The notes under the pieces are model-generated. The model was not told the DNA's origin. It did no database searches and was given only the letters and a program-made list of their open reading frames with translations. The translations under genes were made by a program, and so were the position numbers. Positions 36,933 to 49,529 of a stretch of DNA of 64,000 nt are shown here, in pieces (position 1 is the first letter of the stretch; every line of letters starts with the position of its first letter). This DNA is from Burhinus oedicnemus. Lineage: Eukaryota; Chordata; Aves; Charadriiformes; Burhinidae. Where the stretch lies: contig VFFE01007640.1 in NCBI GenBank assembly GCA_008921705.1, positions 427,884 through 491,883 of the forward strand. Direction: 5' to 3'.

Positions 36933-38964
36933 GAAGAGCCTAGTAAACATTTTTAGTGAATATTGAACTTGCCCCAAACACTGTTTCATTGATTCTGAAA
37001 CTATCCACCAATTTAAGTTGATGTTACCAAGTTGAATTTACACCGATAAAAAGGATGGGTCATAGGATACCTGACCTGATCAGGGAAAGCTGCTTTCCTT
37101 TTTTATCAACAATTAAGATTGGAACAAAGATACAGAAAAAGAACTAATTTATATAGAAAATTAACATATAGACATCCAAGGAAGTTTTCAAGTGGAAGGC
37201 ATGAAAGGAGGATGGCCTCTGGACTCAATGATCACACTTGGGCTTTTATTGCAGAGGAACACTGCATGAAAGGGGAGGTTTTTTCTTTCCACATTTGGGA
37301 CATCTAATTGAGGGTGGAAAAGGAAAGTACAAAACCATCATTTCCCATAAGGAACAGACCATGAATAAGAATTTACGTGATGTATTAGATTATCCAGTTA
37401 CATTTTCATAAGGCAATTTCTCATAGAAAGCGAAGGACTGTATGGGATTGGTACAGCAGCTGGTACATTCAGCATGTGCTAATCAGTTCTGACTCGGAAC
37501 TGCCGATAGTATGTTGTGCTGTCAAAAGGAAAAAAAACAAAAGCCTACACTTCTAGTCTGTTTTGTCTGCAGTTGGACTCTTAAAACATATATAGGTAAT
37601 GATTTTTAAAGGCACTAAATATTTTGTGCTCCTATTACACCCATGAAATTTTATGGATAGATGGCAAATTTGAAAATGAGGGTACCCTGGACCCTGACTG
37701 CCAGCACTCTGGCTTGAAATGGTTATTCCAGTTTCTAAACAATAGTTTTCTACTGTTTTGCTTTAAATCAGAACATAATTTTCATAAGATGAGCAAAGTT
37801 TGGAGTTAGCCATATATATTGTATTATTCTCAGCATAGAATTTGGAGTTCAAATTCCCCTGGGCAAGACCAGCAGCACAACTCTTAGACAGCAATGAGGT
37901 TAAAGGATGATGGGGTTGAGGTTCAAATACCTTGATGAGGCTGGAATGAAAAGAGAGTCTGTGATCTACTGTCTTTCTCAGCTGCTTCAAGAGATAATGT
38001 GCTGGAATACGCTTCCACCATTTAAAGTACATAGCTTTGTGCAAAAAAAGACAGAGACTGGCTAGCTGTGTCTTCAAGCTGGGACTCAAATGTTAAATCA
38101 TTCATGGGCTATATCCTACATTAATGTTAAGAGTCATTTGTTCTGATTTCACTCAAAATCAGAATGCTTGTTCTCATTAATTCTGCAAGCTTCTTTTGCT
38201 AATTAATTTTTACAATAAATTTCTTCATTTCTTCAGAGAGTTTTGTTCTAGCTGCCTGCAATTCTGATTTATCTTTTTGAAGAATCACATCTAAAATGTC
38301 ATGTAGAACTACATTTTTTTTCTGGGTTTTACTTTTTTTTTTAAAAGAGGAAAGCTCTTAAAAATAGTCATGCCTATGGAAAGTGCTTTGGAACAACTTT
38401 TAAAACTTGAAATTCCTTTTGAACTGTAACAACAATGGAAATTTTTATATATTTCCCTCATCTTTGATTTTGGTCTGGAGATTTGCCGTTTGCAGTCCAT
38501 GCCCACTCTATTTCTGTCTCACTGTTTAAGAACAGAGCAATTCATTGCTTACTTCTGTGAGTATTTTTTTTGTCTTTGAAGCACAAATGTGGTAGGAGGC
38601 AATTAGTTTAGATAGCTAATTTAGTTAATAATAATCTGGAGGTAGGCAGAGCCAGATTAGAGCCAGTAGTGACAAAGAAACATTTTGAATCCTTCCACTG
38701 GCTAGAGAAGAAAGGCAAAGGTGTATAACCTTCTTCTACATATCTATTCCTCATACAGAGACTATTTGGGTTGATACCTCTGTGCACTTGGGCTATGGAA
38801 AAGTTCAGCCCAATGTCAGTCCCAGAAATATGAAGAGTCCTATTAAAATTTTTATACAGGATACAATCATTGGAGTATTAATAACCTCAGCAGTTATTAG
38901 CAGGTAGAGGAGATATATTCTCTTTTGGGGGTAATCACAGACACTAAGTCTTGGGTAAAGTACA
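36933..38964. other. Unique DNA, nothing firmly recognised
   Basis: A stretch at 37870-37990 includes GAGGTTCAAATACC, which resembles a tRNA B box and might be part of an old SINE, but the rest does not match any family I know. A 108-codon minus frame overlaps it and is not convincing. Confidence 0.4.
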
Positions 38965-39110
38965 CTGAGGATGAGAAAAAGAAATTTTTTTATTTCCCCT
39001 TTGACAGATGGCCATTGAAAGGATGAAGAAGTTAGCGACATATTCAAGGTCAGAGAGATAACACTATACATCTTCCATATCCTAATCTAATTCCTTAATT
39101 AAGACCATTC
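38965..39110 (-). mobile_element. MIR-like SINE fragment
   Basis: The plus strand shows TTTATTTCCCCTTTGACAGA, TGGCCATTGAAAGGATGAAG, AAGTTAGCGACATATTCAAG and GTCAGAGAGATAAC. This parallels the reverse complement of the MIR core (ATTATCCCCATTTTACAGAT, GAGGAAACTGAGGC, AGGTTAAGTGACTTGCCCAA, GGTCACACAGC). It is strongly diverged and ends about 90 bases before the candidate exon at 39201. Confidence 0.5.
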
Positions 39111-39200
39111 TTTCTATCTTCTAAATCATTGCTTGGCCTTTCTCAGGCTTGAGACATCTCGCTCACTATATATATTTTAATTCTTAATCTGTTAAATTAC

Positions 39201-39501
39201 CTCTTGGTTTTTCTGGAGATTTTCATGGTCTGTAGCAGATGTTGTCTTCTCCCATTTCTCTGCAACTTGATTTGCTTCTTCTATTTTTTGCTCATAGCTT
39301 TTCTGGGAATTTAGCAGTGTCACTTCATAAAATTCTTGAATATCTGTTTGTAAAGAGGAACAAGTAGAAGACATTATTTGACATGTTGGCTTTTGAATCC
39401 CTGGTGTTTTTCTTTGGCTGGTATATACTTCCACATCATGATCATAATGATAAACAGGTATTATGTTTCCAGCAGAAAGCACCGATACACAAATTCGTTT
39501 T
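39201..39501 (-). other. Best candidate host coding exon, coiled-coil-like
   Basis: On the minus strand a 301-base stretch is open throughout. It is flanked by an acceptor (CTCATTGACATTTTAG) and a donor (GAG then GTAATT), with the in-frame stop TAA only six bases into the intron. The encoded 100 residues begin KRICVSVLSAGNIIPVYHYD and end with a polar, heptad-like part (YEQKIEEANQVAEKWEKT, DHENLQKNQE). This composition differs from the chance open frames elsewhere in the window. It starts one base into a codon and ends on a codon boundary. I do not recognise the protein. Being isolated, it could also be a decayed exon. Confidence 0.42.
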
Positions 39502-42500
39502 CTAAAATGTCAATGAGATTCTTGAGGTATATTGTCATCTTAAAGAGGTTCTTAGAAATAATTTCAAAGAAGTAAAGGAATAATACTTACAAGAAGAGAT
39601 TCAAAGAACATGTTACATGTACACCTGAACAATATAGGTAGAACAGACACTGATACATGGAGAAGAAGTTCACAGATTATTTTGATCAGTAAGCTAGAAA
39701 ATTGCGGATGTAAAATACCCTAAGAGAAACTTGTTGTCAGACACCCACCCCAGGTACCCGAGCCACTCCCAGCTCTATCTGCAGCTACATTTGAGATTTT
39801 TTTTTTAAGTGGGATGTACAACATGAAGGAAGACTTTGTGGATTCATCACTTCAACCTGTTGTCATTCAGAAGTGGCTCATTAATGTTTGGTTTCAACCA
39901 AGAGTAAGCGACAAGCCAGGTCTTAATATCCTGCTCTTAATTAAGACAGACTTTCTCCTGGATAAGAAAGAAAGAAAAACCATTTCAGGGAGAAATATTG
40001 CATCTACCTCAAAGGGGGGACTACCTATAAAAACAACCACGCTTTCAACGAGTGGCTCTCTCTAATGAGCACTGCTTAAGGTGTAAAGAAGGTGGGAAGG
40101 CACGACCCTCAACATGTAGGTGCCAGGAAAGTCAGAGAATGGGATGGAGAAACCTTTCTGGAATTAGGTGAAGAAATTATAGGGACAAATCAAGCTTATT
40201 GTACTTACAAAATATCTTTCATAAACATTTGTGACTTTTTTTTTTTATTTTATGTTTTGTGAAGAAATGTTCTGTTTGCATGTTACCTTAAATAGGATTG
40301 AATTAATAGTAGCCCCAAGGTAACCAGACAATCAGAAAACATTTCTTAATGGAAGCTGTGATAATCTATACCTGATAATATCAGCAGCCGAAACACCCCA
40401 GGATGCTCCAGCATGCTTAAAAGTAAAGAGTATGTTCCCCAGGAAAGCTTCTTAACCCACAAGAGAAAATTTTTCCAGCATTAGCCATAGAGCCTGCCTG
40501 GCAAAGAGGAAAATAATTGGGGTCGTGTCTGAACTTCAGAGGCAGATGAGGATTTTGTCGTACAGGGTCAGACCCCACATCTGGGCCAGGAAGACATTGT
40601 TTCCAACCATAATAAAATAACCTGCTGTGGAGGTACCTCTGCATTTTTGGTTGTATGCTGTCTCACACGATAGCAGACTGAACTGGATTGCATGTGACAA
40701 GCAGAACTGAAGGAGCAGGAGGAGGCACAGAGAGGCACAGAGCAGAGGCACTCTGATTTTCTGCATCTTTCAATGGTCAGTCAAAAGTATTCAACTCGTT
40801 CTGTGCTCATCCTCACATTAAGTCTCTGGCCAGATCTCTAGGAGCCGCTCTTCCTTCATTAGTAACTGCTGAAATTCAACTTTTTTTCTAACTCCTTTCA
40901 CAACTTTACAACTCATTATGTTCTCTGTTTCTCGTGTACAATGGGAAATATTCATCAGAAGTTTTAATTTCAACATTAATAATTGTGATCCATAGGAAGT
41001 TGACATTAACTTCTATCTCACAGATATATTTGTAAGAATTTATGTTTCTTAACGCTGAGTACATTTAATCCCACTACTAAAACTAGGACCTACTTTTAAA
41101 ATTGAAAGCTATAGGACAGCTGCAATGAGAACGGAAGTTTGTCCATTCTTGTTGGGGGGATTTTTTACGGTCATTTTGAATGCTCATAGCACAATTGCAA
41201 ACAGTTGTAATATATGGTTCGATGCCAGGTCAATTTGTATTGCAACTGCAAGTAAAACATATCAGGCTAATATGTAATTATCTCTAGATAAACACTTTGC
41301 AGCAATAAACTAGAAATTGCCCTCTGGCAGTGGCATTCAGCTGGCATAGCTGTCGTTATCAGAGTATTAATTGGGTTGACAGTAGTCAGTCAAGAAACAG
41401 CAGAACAGTGCTTTCGCTCGAACTTTAAAGACTGCCTCGCCCTACTGTTTTCATTAAACATAACGCGTAAGCCACATTTGCATGCGTATGCACGTGTGCA
41501 AAATAAATATTAAAAACTCAGTCTCTTTGCAAAGGTCCTTATCTATTCTGAGGAGGCCGTGGGTTGCTTTCACTAGAATAATGATCACTGGTGCGCAGAG
41601 AAGAGCATTTCGGTGTACTTCTGCAGTTGCAGAAGAAAGCACAGAAGATTCACTTAGTTGGTTGCTTTGTTATTCCTTAAGCTAAAATTGCCATTTCTAT
41701 GGAACAAGGGCAGCCGGCAACTTGCAGTCAATCAAGGTTAGCAGAAAATAGGATCTGTAATTTGCTCTGAGTAAAACCTGCTCTATCGAGTTATCTCCAT
41801 TATGTGAGAGGTGCAACCGTACTAGGAGGGGAAAACGGCTGAATACTCCTGAGGATGGGAAAAGAGGTGTAAAGGAGGTGACGGGATCAAGCAGCTGTAG
41901 AACCAAGCTTGGAGCCAAGGTCATAAAAAGTCATTGTGAGAGCATGGTAATTGTTACGTAAAATGACCAAAATACAGTCTGTCTCCTAGTGGGGGCTTAT
42001 AGGAAGATAATTCAACAGAGACTAAAATCTTACATAGATGAAATCTGTACCGGGTAGTTCTTGGCACTATATTCCCTCCCTTCCATGACAACAAGTTCAG
42101 ATTTCATTTAGAAATAGCAATATTACTATTGATCAACTCCTTCAGCACAAAACACCTCTCCAGATGGACTGTTCGGACCTCTGTACCACTCCAAACATTT
42201 TGTCAAGCAATGAATTCATGTTTGTTTAAAGTGTCTATGAATCTCACTGGATTTTCATTCCAACTGAATTGGTTCATTTACTTCTTAAGAGATTATTTAC
42301 TTTATTTAATAAATTCCACTTGCTCTTCCTTCAGCCTAGCTCATACGTTTTGTCAGTTTTGCTGTATAAAGATAAATTGCATACAAGAAATTATATATAT
42401 TCTAATATGAAGTAATCTTAAAGATACCATGATATATTTTATTTTGGATAATTCCATCACTGGGGAAGTGGGAAAACAAATTTTCTCTACATCAGCGTAG

Positions 42501-43254
42501 TAGAGAACATATCAGTACCACTTTACCATAAAGCGTACCATAAATCACTGCGTCTGTGCTCTGCAGGAAAATTGCAAGGAGCCCCTCTCCAGTCCTACAG
42601 ACCTGTGCAAGAGTGAGCAGGGTCTAATCTTTACAGGTATGCCAGGGAGCACTTTACCCTACTAAAGCTGGATCCACTTCTCAGTCTGAAGTCTTGTTTT
42701 CCTTACTACTGTTCAAAAATTAAATATTAATTATTTAGGCTCAAATCGGAGTTGTGCTCACTCTTACCTTTTTTTTTTTTTTAAAGAAAAGTTAAACAAA
42801 AATAATTTGGACAAAGAATAAGAACTGGGGACGACACAATGTCGTATTCACACAGAAGAGCAACCTTTCTTTCAGACAGCAGCTACACAGAAAGAAAAAC
42901 CTGTGATCAGCCAAAGCTGAGCAGGCTGCCTAAACTCTGCCAGTTCCTGACTTTTGAGTGATTGGTGCTGCAGCCCTACGACCATTAACCCAGTGCAATT
43001 TCTATTCCAATTTATATGCATCACAATATCCATTTGTTATAGGAACACTTTACAACTCTCATAGCGAAGGGGTTAAATAATATGAAAAGGCAAAAATGTT
43101 GAATAGCCTAAACTACTTTCTGTCTTCTATGACCATGGGCTTTTGCCAGCATTCTAATGAGGAAAAAATAAGATAAAGCAATACAATTCCTCATTCATCT
43201 GTAAGCACTTCAGCACCAGAAAGATAGAAGGAAATTGAAGGGAATTCAGACAAA
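39502..43254. other. Unique DNA, no supported gene
   Basis: No repeat recognised. A minus-strand ATG frame at 40536-40766 starts with a signal-peptide-like segment (MQKIRVPLLCASLCLLLLLQ). It lies in GA-rich low-complexity DNA, and no splice or family evidence supports it. Confidence 0.45.
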
Positions 43255-43312
43255 GACAGATGATTAAAGGTCTGAGAGGACTAACTTTTGAGCAAAGATT
43301 AAAGGAAGAGAA
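43255..43312 (+). mobile_element. Ancient CR1 scrap (ORF2 C-terminal region)
   Basis: AGATGATTAAAGGTCTGAGA then CTAACTTTTGAGCAAAGATT and AAAGGAAGAG parallels the CR1 coding segment AAGATGATTAGAGGGCTGGA..GAGGAAAGGCTGAGGGA (protein MIRGL.....YEERLRE). It is short and diverged. Confidence 0.45.
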
Positions 43313-46061
43313 TAATAATAACATACACTTTCATACTTCTTTCATTTCAAAGCAAAACAAACATTAAGAACCATAGAGTGTTGGCTGAGAAAATTGCACA
43401 AGGCCTCAAAGAGAAGCGAACCAGCAAGGCTGAACTGTGGAAGCCCGCAAACGAGCACATCAGGTGTGTCCATCCTTTTGTGATCAATAACCCACTCACA
43501 GTGGCTTCAGAATCACCAGTGGATTCAGGACAACCTTATTCCATTCCTACAAGCTTTCTCCTTTATTCAAGATACTCACTAGTGTGATTTAAAGCCAGAA
43601 GGGAATGGTGGTCAGGATTTGCTCCTATGTATGCATCTTGGCGCCCTCTTTATTACTGACCCGTCTTCAGCTGTGTAAATCAGCAGAGTCCAGTTGGTAG
43701 CCCCAGTGTTGGATGAAGTATATGAGATAGCTTTGGCACCTGTACAATTTTCACCTACACAGAGAAGCACTGGCAGGTATCTCAGCAACTTCAGAAACTG
43801 GGCCATCAAGGTATACGCATCCCAGTACGCTGAGCAGCTGGGATCACCCCAATATATCTCTCTAACACCAGCTGACCTGCAGCTGCACTTTGCCAGTACC
43901 TAATGGATGTAAAGGGTTAGGAAGTGAGAATATGGGTTTTCCAGGTAATATGATGCAAAATGCAGAGAGGCTCAACTTGAGCCGGTACAGGTTTACAATG
44001 CAGCTACACAGTGAGGATAGATTTGCAGGGTATCAAACTCAGGATTCAGAGGCCATAAAGAAAACCAGAGCAAGAGTGGAGAGAAAAATCTCTTGTACCT
44101 CTTTTGCATTTAAAAACAAAAGGGGAGGAAGAGGAAACTCTATATTCCAGCAACAAACAAGCCAATGCCAGGCTTTCTGATACCATCTATATTTTATAGA
44201 ACACAAACAATTAAGCTTAAAAGGATAATCTTGTACATCGCTTAGCCTGAAGTTGTACTGCATGTGTCAGCAAATGCTGCCTCCCCAGTGACTCGATGGT
44301 ACATGTGGCCGCTTGTAAGAGAGCCGTGCGAACTATTCCACAGACCAAACCTTATCCAAAGTCCACTGAACTTGCAGACACCTACCCACCACAGCATGCT
44401 TTGACCTCCAGGAAGAGAGTACGCTGTGCTGACGGCTGTTCCAAAAGCTGTTACCTTCATCTGTGCCTAGCAATGAGAGAGGATTTCCTTGTGACATACA
44501 TCTTGCTCCCACTTGCTCTTCACTCTGTGTCTTGAGACGATTTAGAAATGGCACCAATATTCTGGTATCCGCAGGAGTTGACTGTTGCTTCTGCAGATAG
44601 CTGTACATTTTTACAATTAACCGTAATGTCATTAACAACGTGGAATCCCATTACCCAAGAAACAAGTTCTCTGTGCATCATATTTCTATAGAGCCAAACT
44701 GGGAATGGGAACAAATATTCTGTAAGACAGAAAGAAAAGGGTTTTTTTTCTTCTCCTTCTAGAGGTCCTTAGCCATGGAATTCATTTTTTCCTGTGCTGT
44801 GCCAGTGCCCTGACTTGCTTTGCAGTACAACTCCCATCTGTTTTTCCAGGGCATTCAAGGACAAGGTGGAATGGGGGTCTAAGGCAACACGCAAACACAA
44901 GCTGTTTCCTTTCTGGGAAATTTGGGACAGTCTTTTTGTCTATGTGTAGGATAGTGTCTGATATGTACCTTTTAATGTTGTGTAACCCAGCACAAATGGC
45001 TGCTGTCTGGCAGAACACTGTGAATCAAAATAAAGGCAATTGTTACAGGCTCTTGCTGCAAGTCCTTTTTTTAACAGAGGGAACATTACCGTGTACGTCT
45101 AAATGGCATCATTTATATCCTGGGGAGCAGATTATGCTGGGTCAGCTTCAGCCATCTGGTCTGAATTATTAGGTAGGAGTAAGGAGGATTGTGCCGGATG
45201 TTGTTCAAGAAGGAAAACTGATTCACACAGTAGAAGTAGCAGGGAAGTGATCAGAGATCGTACCAGCCTGACAGTGAGGGGCTTTAAAGGCCTTGCCTGT
45301 GGAAGCAGTCCAAAGAGAGGTTAAATAACATACTTCACCAAAAGCAACTAAGTTTTGTGGTTTTTTCAAGCTAAGTGTTTCCGTATTGAGTAAAATAGCC
45401 ATTATAAGAGAGAGGGGGAAAAAAGTAAGAGAAGAAAAAAACTTAACTTGAAATTGGATGAGTTTTCAACTAAGGCAGGATTACGGCACAGCCCCTACGT
45501 GAGAGATGGCAGATCTCCAGTTATCAGGCTGGTCCACAGCTTTATGGTCATGGTGAGCTCAAACCTGCCCCCATTAGCATCCCTTGGTGCAGCAGCAGTC
45601 AAAAACACCTTTCCCGTTTCAGCTGTATCTCATCCCAGGGCTTCACACGTACTTGCCTTGGGTCTGCACTAATAAATGTGGCGTGAGGTTCAAAGGAAAA
45701 GCTCAAGGCTTAATTTTTGCAATTGGCAGGGGTAGCACCAAGACATGTCAAGTGAAAATGAAATTTAGGAGCCCCGTGGCAAGGTTTTCAAACACAAGCT
45801 TTTGGTGCATGGGAAACATAGATGCCAACCCAACAGCAAGAGTTACTGCAGAAGGAGAGAGCGGGTTCTCTACTCCACCCAGGCAGTGAAACAGTGCAGT
45901 GCAAGCCAGGGAAGCAGTCTTCTGCCAAATGCCTACGGTTGATAAATGTTCCTAAATTATTAAAAGCAGCATACTCCGGTAGAACATGTACCAAAGTAGG
46001 CAGCAAGAAATACAGTTTCTTTTATTAACCTGTCTTGATTCTTGAGCTCAGGCTTCCTTCT
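43313..46061. other. Unique DNA, nothing recognised
   Basis: Many overlapping open frames of 60-100 codons on both strands at 43600-45900 reflect slightly higher G+C, not coding. No domain, splice-supported exon or repeat was recognised. Confidence 0.45.
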
Positions 46062-46125
46062 ATTTGGCCCAGATAACCTTCTGAGGTCCTCTCCAACCTG
46101 AATTATCCAATGATCCTCTGATCCT
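46062..46125 (+). mobile_element. Decayed CR1 3' terminus
   Basis: GGCCCAGATAACCTTCTGAG, GTCCTCTCCAACCTGAATTA and ATGATCCTCTGATCC correspond to the CR1 end (AGATGATCTTTAAGGTCCCTTCCAACCCAAACCATTCTATGATTC). The tail repeat has decayed to ATGATCCTCTGATCC. Confidence 0.65.
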
Positions 46126-46132
46126 TTGCACA

Positions 46133-46185
46133 ACTAGGTTGTAAACACTTTGGGGCAGCAACCATTACAAAGCAGGTACATACAT
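46133..46185 (+). mobile_element. Ancient amniote retroposon tail fragment
   Basis: CTAGGTTGTAAACACTTTGG then GGCAGCAACCATTAC matches the AGATTGTAAGCTCTTTGGGGCAGGNAC pattern of old amniote retroposon 3' ends, as at 18920. It directly follows the CR1 end, so the two may be neighbouring or nested insertions. Confidence 0.4.
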
Positions 46186-46804
46186 GAGCAAAATTATATC
46201 CTTTTATCAAAAAATGCTCTGAAACACTCTACATGCCATAATAAATAGCTAAATGGTAAGTAATTAATGATCTTTGCAATACTTATTTAGAAGTATGAAA
46301 AAAATATGGTTTTGAGTACTTCTGGCTTTGCTATACAACAGTATCATGATTGTTTTTTGTAATATACCCGAAATACAATCAGAGCTCTCCCACACTTCTC
46401 AGCTAGGCGTATCTGCCCCAAAGGCAGCTGTCCAAAATCCAGGGAGAATAAAATATTCAACATAGATTGCTGTGCACGGAGAAGACAAAATAATTGCTGC
46501 AGCCCTCTCCATGTAAGTGATGTTTATGTTAACAAGTGAAAACTAGAAAGCAGTAAGTCAGACAGTAAAATCAGTATTTAAGCCTGTTTGGTGATGATAT
46601 TGAGTGTATTACTACCATTTTGCCTACAAATTCTAACCTCCTATTCATCAACAAGCATCGCAGTCTGGTTTCAAGCATTCGCCACGAATGTTATGGTTCA
46701 CATCTACGGTTGCTAATTGTGTTTCCAACGGAACAAGAAAAGAAACGGTGAGACAGGTTGAATAACGCACAGAAACACGGCTGAAAGTGGGCTCAGCAGA
46801 TTGA
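46186..46804. other. Unique DNA, nothing recognised
   Basis: AT-rich, with no feature supported. Confidence 0.5.
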
Positions 46805-46995
46805 ATCAGCAAACGCCGCGCTCGGTTCTGCTCACTCTGTTTCTGCAGCTTCAGCTGCGGAAGAGCAGAGGAGCGAACCCCAGATCCTGCGGCGAGGTCT
46901 CACTGTGAACACGCTCGCCAGCGCCTGCAGATCAGTGCCCAGTCTGCGAGAGTCACGCGCTGGCTGCTTTGCACCTCCGGACAACCAGGCGTATA
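46805..46995. promoter_or_regulatory. CpG-dense patch, possible promoter or first exon
   Basis: About sixteen CpG occur in roughly 190 bases, whereas the surrounding kilobases are strongly CpG-depleted. Clusters include AACGCCGCGCTCGG, GCGGCGAGG and AGTCACGCGCTGGC. Retained CpG in a bird genome often marks an unmethylated promoter or first exon. It lies about 7.3 kb upstream, in minus-strand sense, of the best candidate exon (39201-39501). Neither strand nor transcription start can be read from the sequence. Confidence 0.35.
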
Positions 46996-48453
46996 TCTGA
47001 ACCTGTCCCGGGATTTTTTCCGATAGAAAAGTATGTAAACAGAGAGCGCTGTTAATTTTACTAAGTGTTCAGAAGTGACAGCTAAGGAAGAACTAAGAGG
47101 CCAAGGCAAGGTTTCCTGTGCTTCGGAACACACCTTTCATTAAATGACAGTTTCCTTTGAAAAATGATGTTTTTTATCAAGTTCTTTTCCTATAAGCTTA
47201 AATACAAACCTTCAGCTTTTTTCAGCGCTGTGTATTGCTCTGCATGTAGCAGTCGGAGACTGTGAAAGTTATTTACGGACAACAATAACGTATACCTTCG
47301 GGAAGAGACTTTATTCATTGTGTGGAGAGTTGGATGCAAAGCCATTACTGGAGAGATTTTCCCTTGTTTCTGTGCGGCAGTTAACAGTTATTACTGTGCA
47401 TTTCTGATCCTGTCGGAGGATCAGGCAGCCCCGCTGTGGGTCACAGAAGTTATGAACAGACTTTCATCTGAATGGTTCCAACATGCACTTAAACAACTGT
47501 AACAGGGAGTTCAATACCGGAAAACTGTTCAGTTATATCATTGGTTTATTGTGTGATTTTGTTTGTTGCTCAAGTGCTTGAGATATGATTTCTTTAAACA
47601 GGGATAATTAGGAAAATTTGTCAAATTTTGACTGTAAAATACGATATCAAAACTGCAGGTATATTTTCATACCTGAGGCAGCAGTGATAGAAAAAAATAG
47701 CTTATATATTTCCTCGCCTTTTTTTTTTTAATCTTGGAAAAGAACCAGCTGCAAAGCCAATTTCCCACAGAACACCGAGGCAAAACACTCTATACCAGAC
47801 CACAACCAGAAAAGGATGCATCATTCTATAATCCTTTCTAAGTCAGTTTTCTATACCCTTTTCCACTGCAGCTGCGCATAAATATGTTGGGAGTAGGTAG
47901 GGTAGACGGAAGATCTAGTGCTTGGAGCACATGTCTTGGGAACTGCAGGTTTTGGGGTAGCTGACTCAGCAGCCCAGCCGGGGGCCACTCCAGCAGACAC
48001 CTCCCACCAGCACCCAGTTTGCTGAAACTCTAAAACCCAGAAAGACGTGGCTCCCCATCTTGCCCCCTCAGGTGTTTCGCTCCAACACACAAGGCAGCAC
48101 AAGCAGCTGGGGCTGTGCAGAAGGCAAAGGGATCAAGTTATGGCATTTGACCAGATCCGCAGCCCCCAGGTGCCAGCCCAGGCTGATAGCACTCACACAT
48201 CGCCTGCGCCAGCAGTTCCTCCAGGGAGAGCTGAAGCAGCCTGAGGGCAAGCACTGAAATCCTGGGGGGAGTTAGGAACAGAGCAACTAAGTCACCTCAG
48301 GATTAATCATAGCTGTTCACAGGTTCAACTCACTGACTGTAGTCCCTCCTATGCGTTCCATAAATCCTTAATATTTTCTGGTGAAAGCAATTTGCTTTTA
48401 AGAAGAACAGAAGCATCATCTTCTGAACAGGAAAAGAGAAGGGGAGCATGGAG
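46996..48453. other. Unique DNA, nothing recognised
   Basis: Short overlapping frames at 47851-48257 are open on both strands. No domain is recognised. No repeats apart from a T run at 47720-47729. Confidence 0.45.
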
Positions 48454-48477
48454 TATATATATATATATATGTATATT
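48454..48477 (+). repeat. (TA)n microsatellite
   Basis: Nine uninterrupted TA units, then GTATAT. Confidence 0.85.
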
Positions 48478-49009
48478 TGTCTCTTCTAATCAGACATGGC
48501 CCTTGCCAGAACAAAGAGATGAGTTTGCCCTTGCAGGAGAGCGTTCAGTCACACAGCAATGCAGTACTGGCATGTCCCTCTTTGTATCATGGAGAAAGAC
48601 CACCACAGCTCCAACGCAGGAATGAGGTACCAATCGCTTGGCAGGAACGTGAGAGGCTCCTTCACATCAAACAGTTTAAAACATAGCTGATGTTGCAAAG
48701 GCCCTCAAAACTGCATGGTGAGGACATCCCTCCAGCCTACCTGACAGAGTGCCCTAGCTGCGATCCAAGGAGAGGAGAAGACCAGGAAGAAAGTGGCTTG
48801 TCTAGCACATCATTCACCATTTATAGCCCGAGGATCTGATCTTTTGAAAGGTGTTTGCATACGTTACTTTCCAACGCTTGCAGTCACATGGCAAACTACA
48901 TCTTTGCTGTTTTAGCAGAGCCTGATAACAAACTCAGCACAGGAATGTCTGCATCGGCCTCTTTACACTCTGAATTTCTGCCTTCCCATGTTCCACAGAT
49001 TGCTAACAA
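48478..49009. other. Unique DNA, nothing recognised
   Basis: No feature supported. Confidence 0.5.
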
Positions 49010-49458
49010 CATAGAATCATAGAATAGTTTGGGTTGGAAGGGACCTTTCAAGCCCATCTAGTCCAACGTCCCCTGCAATGAGCAGGGACATCTTCCACTA
49101 GATCAGGTTGCTCAGAGCCCCATCCAACCTCACCCTGAATGTTTCCAGGGATGGGGCATCTCCCACCTCTCTGGGCAACCTGGGCCAGCGTCTCACCACC
49201 CTCATCGTAAAAAATTTCTTCCTTATATCTAGTCTGAATGTACCCTCCTTTAGTTTAAAGCCATTACCCCTCGTCCTATCACAACAGGCCCTGCTAAAAA
49301 GTTTGTCCCCATCTTTCTTATAAGCCCCTTTTAGGTACTGAAAGGCTGCAATAAGGTCTCCCTGAAGCCTTCTCTTTTCCAGGCTGGACAAACTCAACTC
49401 TCTCAGCCTTTCTTCATAGGAGAAGCGCTCCAGCCATCTGATCATTTCTGTGGCCTTA
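49010..49458 (-). mobile_element. CR1 LINE, 5'-truncated
   Basis: Minus-strand copy with tail CATAGAATCATAGAATAG and terminus TTGGAAGGGACC. The ORF2 C-terminal remnant inside the 143-codon frame at 49098-49529 has [33 protein letters not shown]-type (CDRTRGNGFKLKEGTFRLDI) and RWPRLPREVGDAPSLETFRV blocks. The frame's first 30 or so codons are flanking DNA. It belongs with the copies at 34343 and 36390. Confidence 0.94.
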
Positions 49459-49529
49459 AAAAGGGGGACTGAGTGTCCTTTCATCCCCTGCTGCATGGGA
49501 AGAGATTGAGATTGGGCAGAGCGTAACAA
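49098..49529 (-). pseudogene. CR1 ORF2 C-terminal remnant
   Basis: About 110 codons of the CR1 ORF2 C terminus with an uninterrupted frame, preceded by unrelated sequence beyond the 5' truncation. Without the endonuclease and reverse transcriptase domains it has no enzymatic capacity. Confidence 0.82.

Noticed and set aside
37763..38089. 108-codon minus-strand frame and a B-box-like GAGGTTCAAATACC on the plus strand, considered as an old tRNA-derived SINE.
   Set aside because: No A box at the right distance, and the rest does not match MIR or another family I know.
40536..40766. Minus-strand ATG frame starting with a signal-peptide-like segment (hydrophobic Leu run after MQKIRVP).
   Set aside because: The Leu run comes from a GA-rich repeat-like stretch (GGAGGAGGCACAGAG). 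There is no family similarity, no convincing donor or acceptor and no neighbouring exon. I cannot support it as a gene.
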